DNA of 64,000 bases from NCBI RefSeq assembly GCF_040712315.1, contig NC_134021.1, forward strand, positions 44,083,501-44,147,500. The letters run 5' to 3'. Source of the stretch: Castanea sativa (Eukaryota > Streptophyta > Magnoliopsida > Fagales > Fagaceae). A model generated the notes under the pieces. It saw only the letters and a program-made list of their open reading frames with translations. It did no database searches and had not been told where the DNA came from. Both the position numbers and the translations under genes were made by a program. Shown in pieces: positions 1-11,239 of this stretch. The stretch's first letter is position 1. Each line of letters opens with the position of its first letter.

Positions 1-777
1 TAAAATTCCATAAATTTTACTATAACTGTTCGTGTGGCAGACTATAAGTAGTGAAGAAAAAATGGTTAATTTATGTGAAAGTGATATCCATTACATAAGT
101 TGTAAAGTTTTATGTGATATTAGAATTATTCTTCCTAGCCTCGTAGATATACTATATATTTTTTTTGTAAAAGTTAATTGATTTTTTAGTAAAAAATTTG
201 ACATTTCATGGTAATATATGGCTCAAATAATGATACTATTTTATTGATCAAAAGAGGAAGATTTAATTGATTGATACAGTATATTAAAGTCCTTGAAAAA
301 GTTTCCATTAATTTTCATTCATACCTTGTTATCTTCATAAAAATGATAAAGTTAGTAATCTTAGTGGAACACTATAGAAATAACTTGAACATATAGGGCG
401 CGAAGCTGCTGAGTTTATTAGTGGACATATCATGGAAGTAAGTGTTTATATTTATTTTAGTATATATTGAATTTTCTTTTATTTCATTCTATTAATATAT
501 ATCTTATTTTGCTTTTAGTTTTCTATCAATTAGAAAGACTGAGTTACTAATTATGCAGACACTTTAATTTGAGCAATAATTATGTTTGCTATTTGACTGT
601 AGACTTTGATTTAGCTCCCATGGATCGTACATGCAAAGCAAAGTTGCTGTTCCAGCATGGCCACCTTTGTACAACAATATATATGAACATGCTTAAATAA
701 CAAATAACCTGAATTTAGGAGTCTATACCAATTTTTTGGTAACTTTACCCACAAATTATCATTAAAAATATAATTTT

Positions 778-808
<31 letters not shown>

Positions 809-1431
809 CCATTTTATGATTTAGATTAAATAATTATAGATTAAAAATATTTAAATTTTTAAATAATGTAATATACTATATATGTAGTTTTAAATTAAAG
901 AAATAAACTTTTAATGTTAAAATGGAGAGCAGCCTTAATTACCAAGTAATTTCAAATTCTATTACTAGGAAGGTAATAACTTGAAATTTAAGTACTTATC
1001 GACAAAGAAATTAGCTTGAACTATACGTTCCCGCTACCTCATAAAAAATAAAAAAAAAAATACAGGCAAGCAAAGATCATATTTGCAACTGAAATTTCCG
1101 TCCACTTGGGCTAAGCATTGCACCTATAACTTTGCCATTACCTTAATTGCCACCTTGCATTGTATTATGTTACTATGTTTCCGCCACAAACTTTGACTGT
1201 GTTGCAACTTGACACTCTTGTTCTATAGCCAGAAACTCACACCATATATACATCCCTCATCCCTGGGAATTTGATTTCAATTTGCATATGACACCTTCAG
1301 AGTTTGTTTCAAAATAATTTCCAACATGATTCTTGAGTATTGAGATGAAGTTTCTCATGTGTATCTCTCAATCCTCCACATCCTCTTGCACTGTCCGCGT
1401 TTTCGTTTCTAGCTCCCCTTATCTCCCTTAT
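1..1431 (+). repeat. Upstream half of duplicated block A (peptide-gene promoter region)
   Basis: No coding region is seen. The stretch is a diverged copy of 17676-19100, running in the same direction with an offset of about 17.68 kb from the first base onward, so the duplication extends left of the window. Both copies share the run around CTCCCATGGATC (619-630 here) and the segment ending just before the TATA box. A (TA)n run at 781-808 is shorter in copy B. The same block also occurs as coding-free relics at 22230-23090 and 57590-58060. Confidence 0.85.
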
Positions 1432-1439
1432 TATAAATA
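1432..1439 (+). promoter_or_regulatory. TATA box of the first secreted-peptide gene
   Basis: TATAAATA lies 62 bases before the start codon, after a CT-rich stretch. The paralogue at 19177 has a TATA box at nearly the same distance, which supports this as the core promoter. No other operator can be named from the sequence. Confidence 0.65.
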
Positions 1440-1493
1440 TGTGATGTTAACACCATCTATGGCATCTATCTCAAACCCTCTCTACTACAGAAA

Positions 1494-1907
1494 ATGGTTA
1501 AACGTCAAAATATGGTTCCCAAAGTCACAGTGTTTCTGGTGCTTTCTCTCTTGTGCATGCCTTCAATGGAGGCTAGGACAATCCCATACGGACAAGACAA
1601 GTTGTTTCGAGAAGTAAAGCAAGGTGAAGCTCCTCCACATTTGCCCAATATTCCGGCAGTAACTGGCGATATTTCTTCTCCAATGATCACTCAAAAGGCC
1701 TTATTTGTCACTATCGATGATCACATTGGTGCCTCTCCGTTGCAACGCCGACTGCTCAGGGCTCCTCCCGTTTCATCTACAGCTGATCCGCCCACCTATG
1801 TTCCTCCTTCAAATAATCAGCATGCATCTCCTTCGCTAGGTTCAAAGCAGAAAAGTACTCAGTCTTCCTCTATGACTATGCCGAAGGGGACCACTTCCAT
1901 CCCTTAG
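1494..1907 (+). CDS. Small secreted proline-rich peptide precursor, copy A
   Basis: Intronless reading frame of 137 residues. Residues 1-27 form a signal peptide (basic start MVKR, hydrophobic core about 11-22, probable cleavage after SMEA before RTIPYG). The predicted mature part has no cysteine. Residues 85-88 are RRLL, the RRxL type of site cut by plant site-1 protease in RALF precursors. After it come a P-P-rich segment (ADPPTYVPPS, about 97-106), a polar Ser/Gln/Lys stretch, and the end SSSMTMPKGTTSIP. The first ATG is chosen because copy B starts identically (MVKR.NM); an ATG at codon 7 is the alternative. The copy at 19177-19578 aligns end to end, and the gene at 33404 shares the signal-RRxL-PPS-MPxG plan. 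I infer a secreted signalling peptide by architecture. The family name is unknown to me, and a structural wall protein is less likely given the lack of repeats. Confidence 0.8.
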   Translation: MVKRQNMVPKVTVFLVLSLLCMPSMEARTIPYGQDKLFREVKQGEAPPHLPNIPAVTGDISSPMITQKALFVTIDDHIGASPLQRRLLRAPPVSSTADPPTYVPPSNNQHASPSLGSKQKSTQSSSMTMPKGTTSIP

Positions 1908-2896
1908 TTTGAGCAAAGTTCTCAAATTAAGTGCGCGGGGTTCGCAAGCTTAGGGTTTTTTTTTTTTTTTTTGTAGTAATTTTTCCCTTTAATTTTTTTA
2001 ATTATTTTTTTTACTGTATAATTAGGTAGGTAGGTGATCAAAGCTCTTCGATCATCTAATTATTCTTTCACATGTATGTAACCCCCACCCCAACTTAGTT
2101 ATATATACCACATTCCTAATCATTTGTTTGTAAAAATTAATATTTTCTCAATGATAGTTCTTCCCTTTAAATACTCTTGACTTTGTCGGCGTATTAATAC
2201 GAAACTAATACTCTGTTTGTTTCAATGTTAAAGCTTCTTGAAAATAAATCACTTTTCGCAAAGCATTTATAAAAAAATATCTCATTTCTTATACTTGGTA
2301 GAGACCTCAAAAATATGTTCAAAACACTTTAATTAGATAGATTTTTTTATTGAAAAATGTTAGTAGCAAATAATCTCTTAAAAATAAGTCATGTTTTCAA
2401 TAGAATTGTTCATTGACTAAAAATAGATTTCTTTTGACCTATTTTTTCTGATATTACTAAATACGGAAAAACATAGAAAAATATTTTCAAATTAAGTTTT
2501 TTAATGAAACAAATGGAGCTTAAATACTAATCTACAAAATGATTGCGTATTACTTAAATGCTCATCAACACGACTCAGCCTTGTATAATTGTGGAATACA
2601 ACTTGTTTGTTGTTGTTTTGCTTCTTTCAATTCTGGCAGAGTATTACAACCAGCCATTAAACATGAAAGTTAATTAAAATCATATCCAATATGTATATAA
2701 CTAACCTTAATTAACCTTCTCTTCTCTCTCTCTCTCTCTATCTCTTTATTGTTTATAATTTCATTAGAAGAAGCATTGTAAATCATAAATTGAAGTGGAA
2801 ATTAAAATGGAGCTCAAAAGGGATTTTGGTTTAGTAGGGTTAACAAATTAAAGGCTGAGAAATTTCGAATGTAGCTTCCGATATTGTTGTATAACT
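1908..2896 (+). repeat. 3' flank of duplicated block A
   Basis: No gene is seen. The stretch holds the 3' UTR region of the peptide gene, a T-rich run near 1961, a CT microsatellite (2719-2739) and AT-rich sequence. From about 2768 it matches the flank of copy B (20525-20645), for example the shared AAATGGAG and TTGTTGTATA runs, so the duplication includes the 3' flank. Confidence 0.65.
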
Positions 2897-3173
2897 TAGT
2901 TTATTGGCGAAACTACACTATTGGTCCCTAAAGTTTACTCTGTGTGGGTAATTGGTTCCTCAAGTTTGAAGCGAGAACAATTAGTCCCTTAAGTTTTAAA
3001 ACAGAGTTGTATTGGTCCTTTTACTAACTACTGTTAAATGTATTACTTATGTGGCTAACGAAACAATGACTTGGAATTTTTTTAATGATGTGACATGTTT
3101 TTAATTAAAACAATTACAAACTAAATTTACATGTGGGAAAAAATATTCACGGTTAAATTAAAAATATTACTTT

Positions 3174-3497
3174 CTATATGTTGCAAGAACTTAGAACCCA
3201 CAACAAGAGAGAAGGTGAGAGAGGGAAGAAGCTAAACCCAGCCCCTGCCTGAAATCCCATGCCCTTGTCGCTATTGGCAATAGCCCAAGCCGTAGCTGCC
3301 ACCAGCGACAGCACAGCCGTACCCATGTTGATTGTAGCCCATGAATCTCTTGTTTGTGGAAACTCTAGTATGATCATGGTAACGGCGAAAACTTTACCAT
3401 CAATAGAACTAAATTTTCTTTTTTTTCCATATTTTCTTAGCGACCAAATCGAACATAAAGGCAAGTCCAAAAAACAAATCTGATAATGAATATACAA
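3174..3497 (-). other. Second, unidentified segment inside the Pack-MULE
   Basis: An open minus-strand frame follows the captured exon across a probable intron remnant. Its translation (with segments such as MIILEFPQTRDSWATINMG) does not look like the continuation of an Mpo1-like protein, and another frame is Gly/Tyr-rich (MGYNQHGYG). It may come from a different host gene, as Pack-MULEs often join fragments, or be non-coding. I do not recognise it. Confidence 0.35.
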
Positions 3498-3511
3498 AAA
3501 CCCATTACCTT

Positions 3512-3859
3512 TTAGGCCAGAGAGTACCCAAGACGATTAGCAAGCAAGCTAGCTCCAACCCAACAGAGAAAACATAGCAAAGTAGCCAAAGACCTAGCTT
3601 TTTTATCAAAAGCCACATAGAAGAGGCCATAGATGAAAGCCAACAAGAACCCAAAATTCAAAGCCGGTAACCCAGATGGGAAAAGCCCAATCTGAAAGGA
3701 AGGAGTGTAGAGAGCTGGGGTGAAGTACAAAGAGACAAGGGAAGTGAAGAAGATTGGCCAAACAAAAAGCATGTGTTTCACAATATTGATTGGGTTGCTA
3801 TGGTATGCCCCATAGAAAGCAAAGTGCCTCTCAAGATCAAACAATCTGGTTCTACCCAT
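3512..3859 (-). pseudogene. Captured first exon of an Mpo1-like (DUF962) gene
   Basis: The 115-residue minus-strand frame begins MGRTRLFDLERHFAFYGAYH and contains the family's conserved H-x4-YH-S-N-P-x-N segment (residues 12-24) followed by hydrophobic membrane segments. These match the N-terminal half of plant Mpo1-like/DUF962 proteins. Yeast Mpo1 is an ER dioxygenase that acts on 2-hydroxy fatty acids; that role is known for the family, not shown here. The frame stops (TAA) just before a GT that looks like the original exon-1 donor, so the C-terminal half is missing. It lies wholly inside the Mutator-like element, whose right inverted repeat lies upstream of the captured ATG. I infer a transduplicated exon rather than a working gene. 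Confidence 0.78.
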
Positions 3860-4247
3860 GATATCTTATGTTTTTCTTTTCTCGGAAAAGAGGTTGGTTT
3901 TGGTTTTGGTTTTGATGAGAAATGAATATGGGGGAAAATATTTTCTGGGAAAGTTCGTGAGAAAAGAAAGATGGGCTACGATCTTTAATTTATTCGTGAA
4001 TATTTTTTCCCATAAATTTAGTTTGTAATTTTTTTAATTAAAAACATGTCATATCATTAAAAAAAATTGCCAAGTCATTGTTCCGTTAGTCATATAAGTA
4101 ACACCGTTAACAGCAGTTAGTAAAAGGACTAATACAACTCAGTTTTAAAACTTAAGAGACTAATTGTGCTCGCTTCAAACTTGAGGGACCAATTGCGCAC
4201 ATAGGATAAATTTCAAGGACCAATAGTTTAGTTTCGCCTAGTTTATT

Positions 4248-6282
4248 TATCAATTTAAATAAATTTCAATGTACATGCAATTGCTTTTATGTTGAATTTA
4301 GTTCCATCTCAGTATCCTATAGTTTCCGGTAGCTTATTTATTAAATATGATATAAAATATATAACTTTTAGTATCTTTTATGCTAAATATATAACAAAAA
4401 AAAATATAAATAAAAAATAAAACAAAAACAAAAAGCAAAAAAAAAAAAAAAATTTGGGGATTTTTGAGTATTGATGATCATCTTCAAGTTTTTTGGATTC
4501 ATGAATTTTTATAATATTTTTTTTTCGCATGAGAATTCTTTATGTTTAGTGTTGACAATTTTATTAGTGCATGTGTGCATTCCAAAGCATCTATTGATAG
4601 TTTTGTTCTGTGCATTTTTCGAAGGTAGATATCGAATAGGAATCCACGTTTAGCAATTATGTAAAGAAAATCTTAACCCAAAAGGTAAAATAAACTCTAA
4701 ATCATACTGTGATTAAAACACTATATGTATTTAATTGTACTAGCTTGTAATCCCAACTATATGTATGGATGCATTTAAAAATAAAACAATTTCAAAAATA
4801 CTCAAAATGCTCTTAAAACACTTTTTAGGTAGTTCTCCAACACACCCTTTTATATAATCATATAAGAGAATCTATCACTATGTATCAATTTTAATTACCT
4901 CTAGTTTAGTAAGACTTCTAATTTCATGAAGACATCATTTGAGATGCCAAACACTCAAAAGCTAGAAGCTCTTAGGAGAAACTACTATTAATTTTTTTTT
5001 TTTTTTAACTGGAGCTATATTTGGTGTATTATATTAGAAATACCAATTGTGATTTCACACTAAATAAATTGATAAATACTTTTTTAGTTTAACTTTTATG
5101 CAATAGTTTTAAAAATACTTAGGGACCAAATGATTTTGTCTTCAATGGTCGGCGATAGTAGCTAGTCAAAATTTTGATCAACAACTTATTACGACTTACC
5201 TAGGAGGTAACACATTTAATAAATTCTTATACCACCATCCTACCTCACAAAACATACAAAAATAAATTTAGACAAAAAAATTGTTGATATCTAAAAAATT
5301 TTGAACAACGGATCCCAAAGCAATAATTGAGAGTGTGTGTTATTATTGTGAGTAGTTTTAAGACTATAAATTATTTCACAATTTTTTTGCCACAACTTTA
5401 ACATAGCAGATTGTGAGTGATTAAATATTATTTACACATGGACCCACCATTTTTTCTTCACGAATCACACTCTGTCCCGTTTGTGGCAAGAAATTGTAAA
5501 AAATTATGTGGCCCTAGACTTTTCTTATTATTGTAGTCATCTTGGCTTTCCGAAAGCAATGGTTGGTGACACACCAACTATATACCCAGCACTTACTCAA
5601 CCCAATAGACCCAGGACAGCTTGACGTACTACTCCATACACACTGCCAAATCAACCAATAACCCATGCTTAGAAGGCCAATGACTACTGCCATATCAAGC
5701 TTTAGAGAGAGAGGGCCTATGTTCTAGCATGAAGAAAGAAAGGGATTATATATAAAAAAGAAAAAAAGAAAGATTAAAATGATTTATTGAGCTATAGTAG
5801 CCTCGCTTCATATAACTAGCCATTGTTCAAATTAGTTTGGTTTTGTGTTTTGTTGATCGAGGCTAATGTGTTGGTACTTTAAGAGAAATTAAATTGGTAA
5901 GTTTTGGCTAAACAAGCTCTTTGTTGAGCATACTGCATGTTATCTTTGGCAACTTGGGAAAAACGAGTGAATGAGAAACTTGGGTGATAAAAGCATAAGC
6001 ATTGCTCATTTTTTTAAAATTTATTTTTGCGTACTAGTCATGTTAAAGCTTTGTCAGTTTCTATCCAAGGAATAAATGATGTAACACTATGTTATTGAAA
6101 TTCTTTCATTTTCATTGTATGTTTAGAGAGTGGGACCAGTGGGTGATGCGGCGGCTAACTGAAGCTGGTAACTTTTACTGAATTAAATAAGGTTCCTGTT
6201 AACGGATGCTACACAGCACCTGTTAATCTGGTATAAAATACAATAACATAATCATTTTTTATGGATATTAAGAAAAAGCCGT
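4248..6282. other. Gene-free interval; end of block A, then AT-rich sequence
   Basis: Up to about 4660 the sequence still matches the flank of copy B (20650-20940), including the shared GTGCATGTGTGCATTC. Beyond that it is AT-rich with a poly(A) tract (4438-4452), a CT/GA-rich patch near 5703-5714 and a probable MITE (5366-5506). No reading frame resembles a known protein. Confidence 0.6.
5366..5506. repeat. MITE-like foldback
   Basis: Imperfect inverted ends: TTTCACAATTTTTTTGCCAC on the left, and a right end whose reverse complement is TTTTACAATTTCTTGCCAC. No coding capacity. Target duplication not resolved; class uncertain, possibly hAT-derived. Confidence 0.5.
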
Positions 6283-6989
6283 TGTACGGGTCTGATCGGC
6301 AAGTTAGAGGCCCAAGGTTGTGATAACACGTATGAGAGGCTCTCACCGATCACGTTTAAAGACATTTATGGGGTGACTGGCAAGCACAAAGACGCGCCCC
6401 TTCCGGCAAATACGCCATCCAAGCAAGTTGAGCTTGGAATGCACGATATTACTTAGGGGATGCCCTGCCGAGCGTAGAGTCTAGTGGCGAAGTAGGTTCT
6501 GAGGCCACCGCCGATTCTGAGGCTACCGCCACCTTCTCCCACCCATCACCAAATATCCATTTAAATGAGATGGTATTGGACCTCCACTCCGTTGCCTGGG
6601 TAGTGTCCCTGCCGAGCGTCAGGTTCAGTGGTGGAACTAGTTCCAATGCCACTGCCTGCCACTCATAATTGAGACTCCATTTAGGAGACACGATATTGGA
6701 CCTCTCCTTCCACTCACCAGGAGAATGATTGTGACCATCCCACTAACTTTGGTTATAAATAGGCAGGGAAGCTCCAGTGAAAGGGGTTGGACAATTGGAA
6801 GAGGGGAGATTGGAGTAAAAGATCATCCTAGGAGAAGAGGGAGAGCGATTGGGATAACAAGGGAAGCAAGGGGTGCCGTGTATGCCGAGCATAGAATCAC
6901 CCGTGGTAGGAAATCCAAAAGCCCACCGTACAAATATATTGTGAGCCTAAATACCCCTCAGGCCCAACAGACGTATCCGGGCATGCACA
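6283..6989 (+). repeat. 5' LTR of Gypsy element 1
   Basis: Begins TGTACGGG, ends GCATGCACA, about 707 bases. A TATAAATA box is at 6754-6761. It aligns throughout with 15915-16609, with many single-base differences, mainly transitions, indicating an old insertion. The start was set by comparing both LTRs and the polypurine junction of element 2. Confidence 0.8.
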
Positions 6990-6991
6990 AT

Positions 6992-7010
6992 TGGCGCCGT
7001 TTGTGGAAAT
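6992..7010 (+). other. Primer-binding site of Gypsy element 1
   Basis: TGGCGCCGTTTGTGG lies two bases after the 5' LTR end. TGGCGCCGTT is a common primer-binding site in plant Ty3/Gypsy elements. The matching tRNA was not determined. Confidence 0.75.
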
Positions 7011-7043
7011 CTCCTACGTAGTTGTGGTGTTATCTAGGCATGC

Positions 7044-8434
7044 ATGGGAGAATGTCTGGAAGTAGATAAGGGAGCCATGCAAAGAGTGACACTAGAGGGT
7101 TGTCACGGGGTTCTACTTGGCAAGAGAGGAGGTAAAAGAGGCAAGAAGACCGAAGAGAAGAGGAGGCAAAGGAATTTGGGCCCGGAGAAGGGTCGTACTA
7201 ACCCCTCTAGACAATGTCTGATGCCTCGAGCCGCAATTGTCCCTACAGAAGAGATTGAGAGCCTAAGCATAGGGACCAAGAGCTCGAGCGCCTGCGTAGG
7301 GCAGTAAGGGATTTGGAATTGCAAGCGCGAGGAAGACGCAGGGGGAGGGACTATGGAGAGCGCAGGGAAAGGTTGACAAGTGTGGGGAATTAACGCATGA
7401 AAGGGTTAAATCAATCAGGATCTCATCGACACTGGAACCGTTCATGAGAGTATGCAGACCATGAATTGACTTCTCTAGATGAAGGAAGGCCTCGAAATGC
7501 ATCAATGGATGCAATGAGCCGAACACTGTGCTAAGCTGCTCGATTTGCATTCTCGAGAAACATTGAGAACGCGCCTATGCCGAGCAGATTCACACGGCCG
7601 CCGTTCAATTCTTACACTAAAATGACTAACCCTGTGGAACAGGTAAGCCACTATATACAAATAATGTCTTTATATGCCCATAATGATGCACTGATGTGCA
7701 AGGTTTTTCCCTTGAACCTTGACCTTACTACTCTAAGGTGGTTCAACGGGTTGAAGAAAGGTTCGGTTCATAGTTTCTCAGAGTTGATCCAGGAGTTTAG
7801 GGTGCGGTTCATGATGTGGATGCATTATTATCAATGAAAATGGGGGCTAGGGAAACCCTTTACAACTATGCTAATAGATACCAGGAGTTGTACAACGAGA
7901 TTGGTGGCAACAACAAAAAGATTGCAACAAGCACCTTCCGGATGGGGTTGCCTGAAGAGTCCGAGCTGAGGAAATCATTGAACCTAAGGCCCCTCGAGGA
8001 TATGAGGCAGTTGATGAGGTGGATTAAGGAGTACAAGTGCTTAGAAGACGATCGGCTACAGACCAAGGGGAAAGTCCCGAACATTAATTACCCGCGGAAT
8101 GCTGGCTTTAACCCTAGACACAGGAAGGATTTGAGAATTCAAGAGCCTGGTATAACAATTGGGGGAGTCAATGCGGTGTTCAAGGAGCCCGTGCTTAGGA
8201 TCGTTGAGAAGATAAAAAATGAGCCATATTTCAAGCTATCGAACAAGATGGCGGGCGACCCATCAAGAAGAAACTAGAATTTGTATTACACCTACCACAG
8301 TGATAAAGGGCACACCACCGAGCAGTGCAGAGTATTGAGGGATCACCTGGGGCAGTTGGTAAAGGCAGGACATTTGAAGGAATTTCTAATGGAGACTGGG
8401 CAGGAGGGTCGGTAGCCTCGAAACCCCCTCCCAC
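7044..8434 (+). pseudogene. gag of Gypsy element 1 (broken)
   Basis: Gag is spread over several frames. A basic N-terminal part occupies about 7100-7380. The capsid-like retrotransposon gag domain runs from 7577 to 8277 (VSHYIQIMSLYAHNDALMCK, then a frame change near 7820, then ETLYNYANRYQELYNEIGG and FRMGLPEESELRKSL). The tail at about 8280-8430 keeps the H-x4-GHTTEQC pattern of plant Gypsy gag-protease junctions. In the intact family this protein forms the virus-like particle that packages element RNA. At least two frame shifts and several stops show that it is not functional. Confidence 0.82.
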
Positions 8435-8559
8435 CCCCTATGGGAATAATAGAGGTCATCCATGTAGTACTGAGGGGCATTCGAACACCCACTACGAAGG
8501 GGGTATTGGTTGTGGTATCGGCAGAAGGTTATGCAGGCAAGCAAACCCCGGGGAAAAGG

Positions 8560-9086
8560 CCTAGGTACACCAAACAACCCATAACGTTTAACGACGACGA
8601 CCTGGAAGGCACCATTCAACCGCACCATGATGCTTTGCTAGTCATGGCCCGCGTGAGGAATTTCCTAGTAAAGAGAGTAATGATAGACCAGAGGGGTGGC
8701 GCAGATGTAATGTACCTGGACCTATACAGGGGGCTCGACTGAAATAGAAAGATTTTTCCAAGTTTGATATGTCGTTGATGGAGTTCAATGGGCATCTGGT
8801 GACACTAGAGGGACAGATTTCATTACCGGTCAGTATGGGGGATAAAGAGGTAATTGTGAAATTCATAATGGTTGCTTCTTTCTCACCATATATGGCAATC
8901 CTTGGAAGGCCGTGGATTCATGACATGGGAGTTGCGCCGTCCACATTGCACGTCAAAGTCAAGTTTCGAACCAAAGGTGGGATCGTAGTGATACAGGGTG
9001 ATCAGCAGGTAGCAAGACAATGCGTGGTGGCTGTAGCCTACGAACAAACCAAGTCAGAGGAGTCAACCGAGAAGGCTCCCCTATAG
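8560..9086 (+). pseudogene. Aspartic protease region of Gypsy element 1
   Basis: The stretch encodes a retropepsin-like segment. IDQRGGADVMY (near 8680-8712) stands where functional elements have a D-x-G-S-S/A-A-D motif, so the active site is altered. Downstream comes the conserved FSPYMAILGRPWIHDMG (8881-8931), typical of the protease end in plant Gypsy polyproteins. A stop at about 8740 separates the two halves. The intact enzyme would cut Gag-Pol into its parts. Confidence 0.75.
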
Positions 9087-9119
9087 CAATTACAACAGCC
9101 CTAAGTGGACGGGACCGAC

Positions 9120-10560
9120 GTTACTGAAGACTTGGTGAAAGTGAAAATCCTGCTGGGAGGCAAAAGGAGTTTCCTGATAAGGGCAGGCCTTAACAACGGG
9201 GATAAGGTGGAGTTGCTGCTTCTTCTTGTATGAAACGTGAATATGTTCACTTGGAGCCCATATGAGGTGTCCGGGGTTGACCCCGAGTTTATAGTTCACA
9301 AGTTAAATGTTGACCCTTTATGCCCTCCTAAGAAGCAAAGATCTATGAGGTCCATAAAGGAGCATGCAGAGGCTGTCAGGCAGGAGGTTGGGAAGCTCAA
9401 AAAGGCGGGGGCCATAAAGGAAACTTTCTTTCTGAAATGGCTCGCAAACACGGTGGTCGTGAAGAAAAAGTTTGACAAGTGAAGGGTTTGTGTCGATTTC
9501 ACTGACCTAAACCGAGCTTGCCCAAAAGATCTGTTCACAATGCCAAAGATTGATCAACTAGTGGACACCATGTGCAAGCACCCGAGGATGAGCTTCCTCG
9601 ATGCTTTTGAGGGTTACCACCAGATTGCCTTAGCCGCGGAGGACCAGGAAAAAACGACATTCATAACACCCGATGCTAACTATCACTGCACCATGATGCC
9701 ATTTGGATTGAAGAACGCGAGAGCCACTTATCAATGAATGATGACGAGGATGTTTCGGGATAAAATTAGACATATGATTGAGGTATACATTGACGACATG
9801 GTGATAAAAAGCAAGCATGAAGGGCAGTACATTGATAACCTTAAAGAGGTGTTCAAGATACTTTGAAGATACTAGCTGCGCCTCGACGCCGATAAGTGTG
9901 CTTTCAGAGTAGGGTCTGAAAATTTTTTGGGTTATTTGATTACTAAACGGGGGATCGAGGTTAACCCCGATCAGATCGAAGTCGTGATGTATCTTCAATC
10001 GCTGAGCGATCCGAAGGAAGTACAGAAACTGACCGGTATGTTGGTTGTTCTCAACCGATTCATTTCCAAGTTTGCTGATCGGTGCCTACCATGTTATCAA
10101 CTGTTGAAGTGGTGGAAGGGGTTCCAATGGAACGAGGAGTACGGCAGAGCCTTCCAAGATCTTAAGGAATACCTTGGGCGGGCACCGACGTTGGCGGCCC
10201 CGGAACCAGGAGAAGACCTGTATATATACCTCTAGGTGTCTAAACACACAGCCAGCGCCATACTATTGAAGGATAGTGGTGTGCAACTCCTAGTTTACTA
10301 CATCAGCAAGACATTGGTTGACGCCGAAACTAGGTATTTACCACTAGAGAAATTGGTCCTGATACTCGTACATTCCACTCAAAAACTGCCCCATTACTTT
10401 TAGAATCACACTATGCATGTCTTTACCAGGTATCCACTGTAGTCATTATTGAGAAGATCTGACTTTACAGGAAGGATAGCTAAGTGGGGGACTCGGCTAG
10501 GCTCTTTTGACATCAGATAAAAGCCAAAGAACTCGGTTAAAGGGTAAGTACTTGCAGATT
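9120..10560 (+). pseudogene. Reverse transcriptase and RNase H of Gypsy element 1
   Basis: Reverse transcriptase motifs are clear: VDFTDLNRACPKD (about 9493-9530), MSFLDAFEGYHQI, MPFGLKNARATYQ, the catalytic YIDDM at 9786-9800, and the connection segment FLGYLITKRGIEVNPDQI. The first RNase H follows (about 10236-10400, SKTLVDAETRYLPLEKL). In-frame stops include TGA at 9480 (where the family has Trp), TGA at 9735 (family Arg), and TGA 9864 and TAG 9873. Most fit one C-to-T or G-to-A change, as expected from deamination of methylated cytosine. The intact enzyme copies element RNA into DNA. Confidence 0.9.
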
Positions 10561-10609
10561 TTATCGCTGAGTTCTCGCTATGGATTACGGGTGTAGTCTG
10601 CCTCGCGGA

Positions 10610-11018
10610 GGTCGGGCCATGGAAAGTATTTGTGGATGATGCATCCAACGCAGCAGGAGCGGTGGCTAGAATCTTGATTATCACCCCGAAAAGGCTAAGG
10701 CTAGAACACTCGTTTAGGTTAGGCTTCACGACTTTTAATAATAAGGTCGAATGTGAGTCCCTGCTCGCCGGGCTGAAGGTTGTCATGGATTTAGAGGCCA
10801 AAGAAGTAGAAATTTACTTAGATTCTCTCCTAGTAGTCAATCAGGTGCTAGGGAGTTTCGAGGTCAAAGATGCCATAATGATTGAATATTTGCGATTGGT
10901 AAAGCAGACCGTAGGTAAGTTTTCAAACATCAAGATTGAACGAATATCCTGGGGACAAAATCAGCACGCTAATTCCTTAGCAACACTCGCATCGTTTATG
11001 GCCAACATAGTACCCTAA
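10610..11018 (+). pseudogene. Second (plant-type) RNase H domain of Gypsy element 1
   Basis: The frame 10632-11018 carries VDDASNAAG, NNKVECESLLAGL, YLDSLLVVNQVLGSFEVKDA and a C-terminal NQHANSLATLASF. These are the conserved blocks of the extra RNase H (RVT_3 type) that follows the first RNase H in Tat-lineage elements. The last block normally reads A-D-A/S-L-A; here the catalytic Asp is Asn, so activity is probably lost even though this stretch has no stop. Confidence 0.8.
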
Positions 11019-11239
11019 TTGATCAGGGTGGAGTTAGTACCAGAGCCAAGTATTATCGCCAGGATGCCGATCACGCAGGTCACCACAACCAAGAGCTGCT
11101 GGATGGATCCTATCATTGAGTTTCTTACCGAGGGCCGAGCCCCGGGGGATGAGAAAGAAGCAGCCACAGTATGACGAGCCGCTTCTCAATACTGGCTGTC
11201 TGCCGATAGAAAGTTGTATCGGAGATCATTCGATGGGCC

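Larger units (their letters stand above)
2906..4238. mobile_element. Mutator-like element (Pack-MULE type) with 9-bp target duplication
   Basis: The ends are long inverted repeats of about 250 bases: 2906-3152 starts GGCGAAACTACACTATTGG, and the reverse complement of the right end (3993-4238) starts GGCGAAACTAAACTATTGG. TAGTTTATT occurs directly outside both ends (2897-2905 and 4239-4247). A perfect 9-bp target duplication with long terminal inverted repeats is the hallmark of Mutator-like elements. No transposase is present, so it is non-autonomous. The interior holds a piece of a host gene (3512-3859, minus), making it a Pack-MULE. The paralogous site in copy B (near 20640) is empty, so insertion followed the block duplication. 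Confidence 0.88.

Noticed and set aside
1333..1617. 94-codon frame overlapping the start of the first peptide gene
   Set aside because: Different frame from the conserved precursor, crosses the TATA box, and has no paralogue in copy B.
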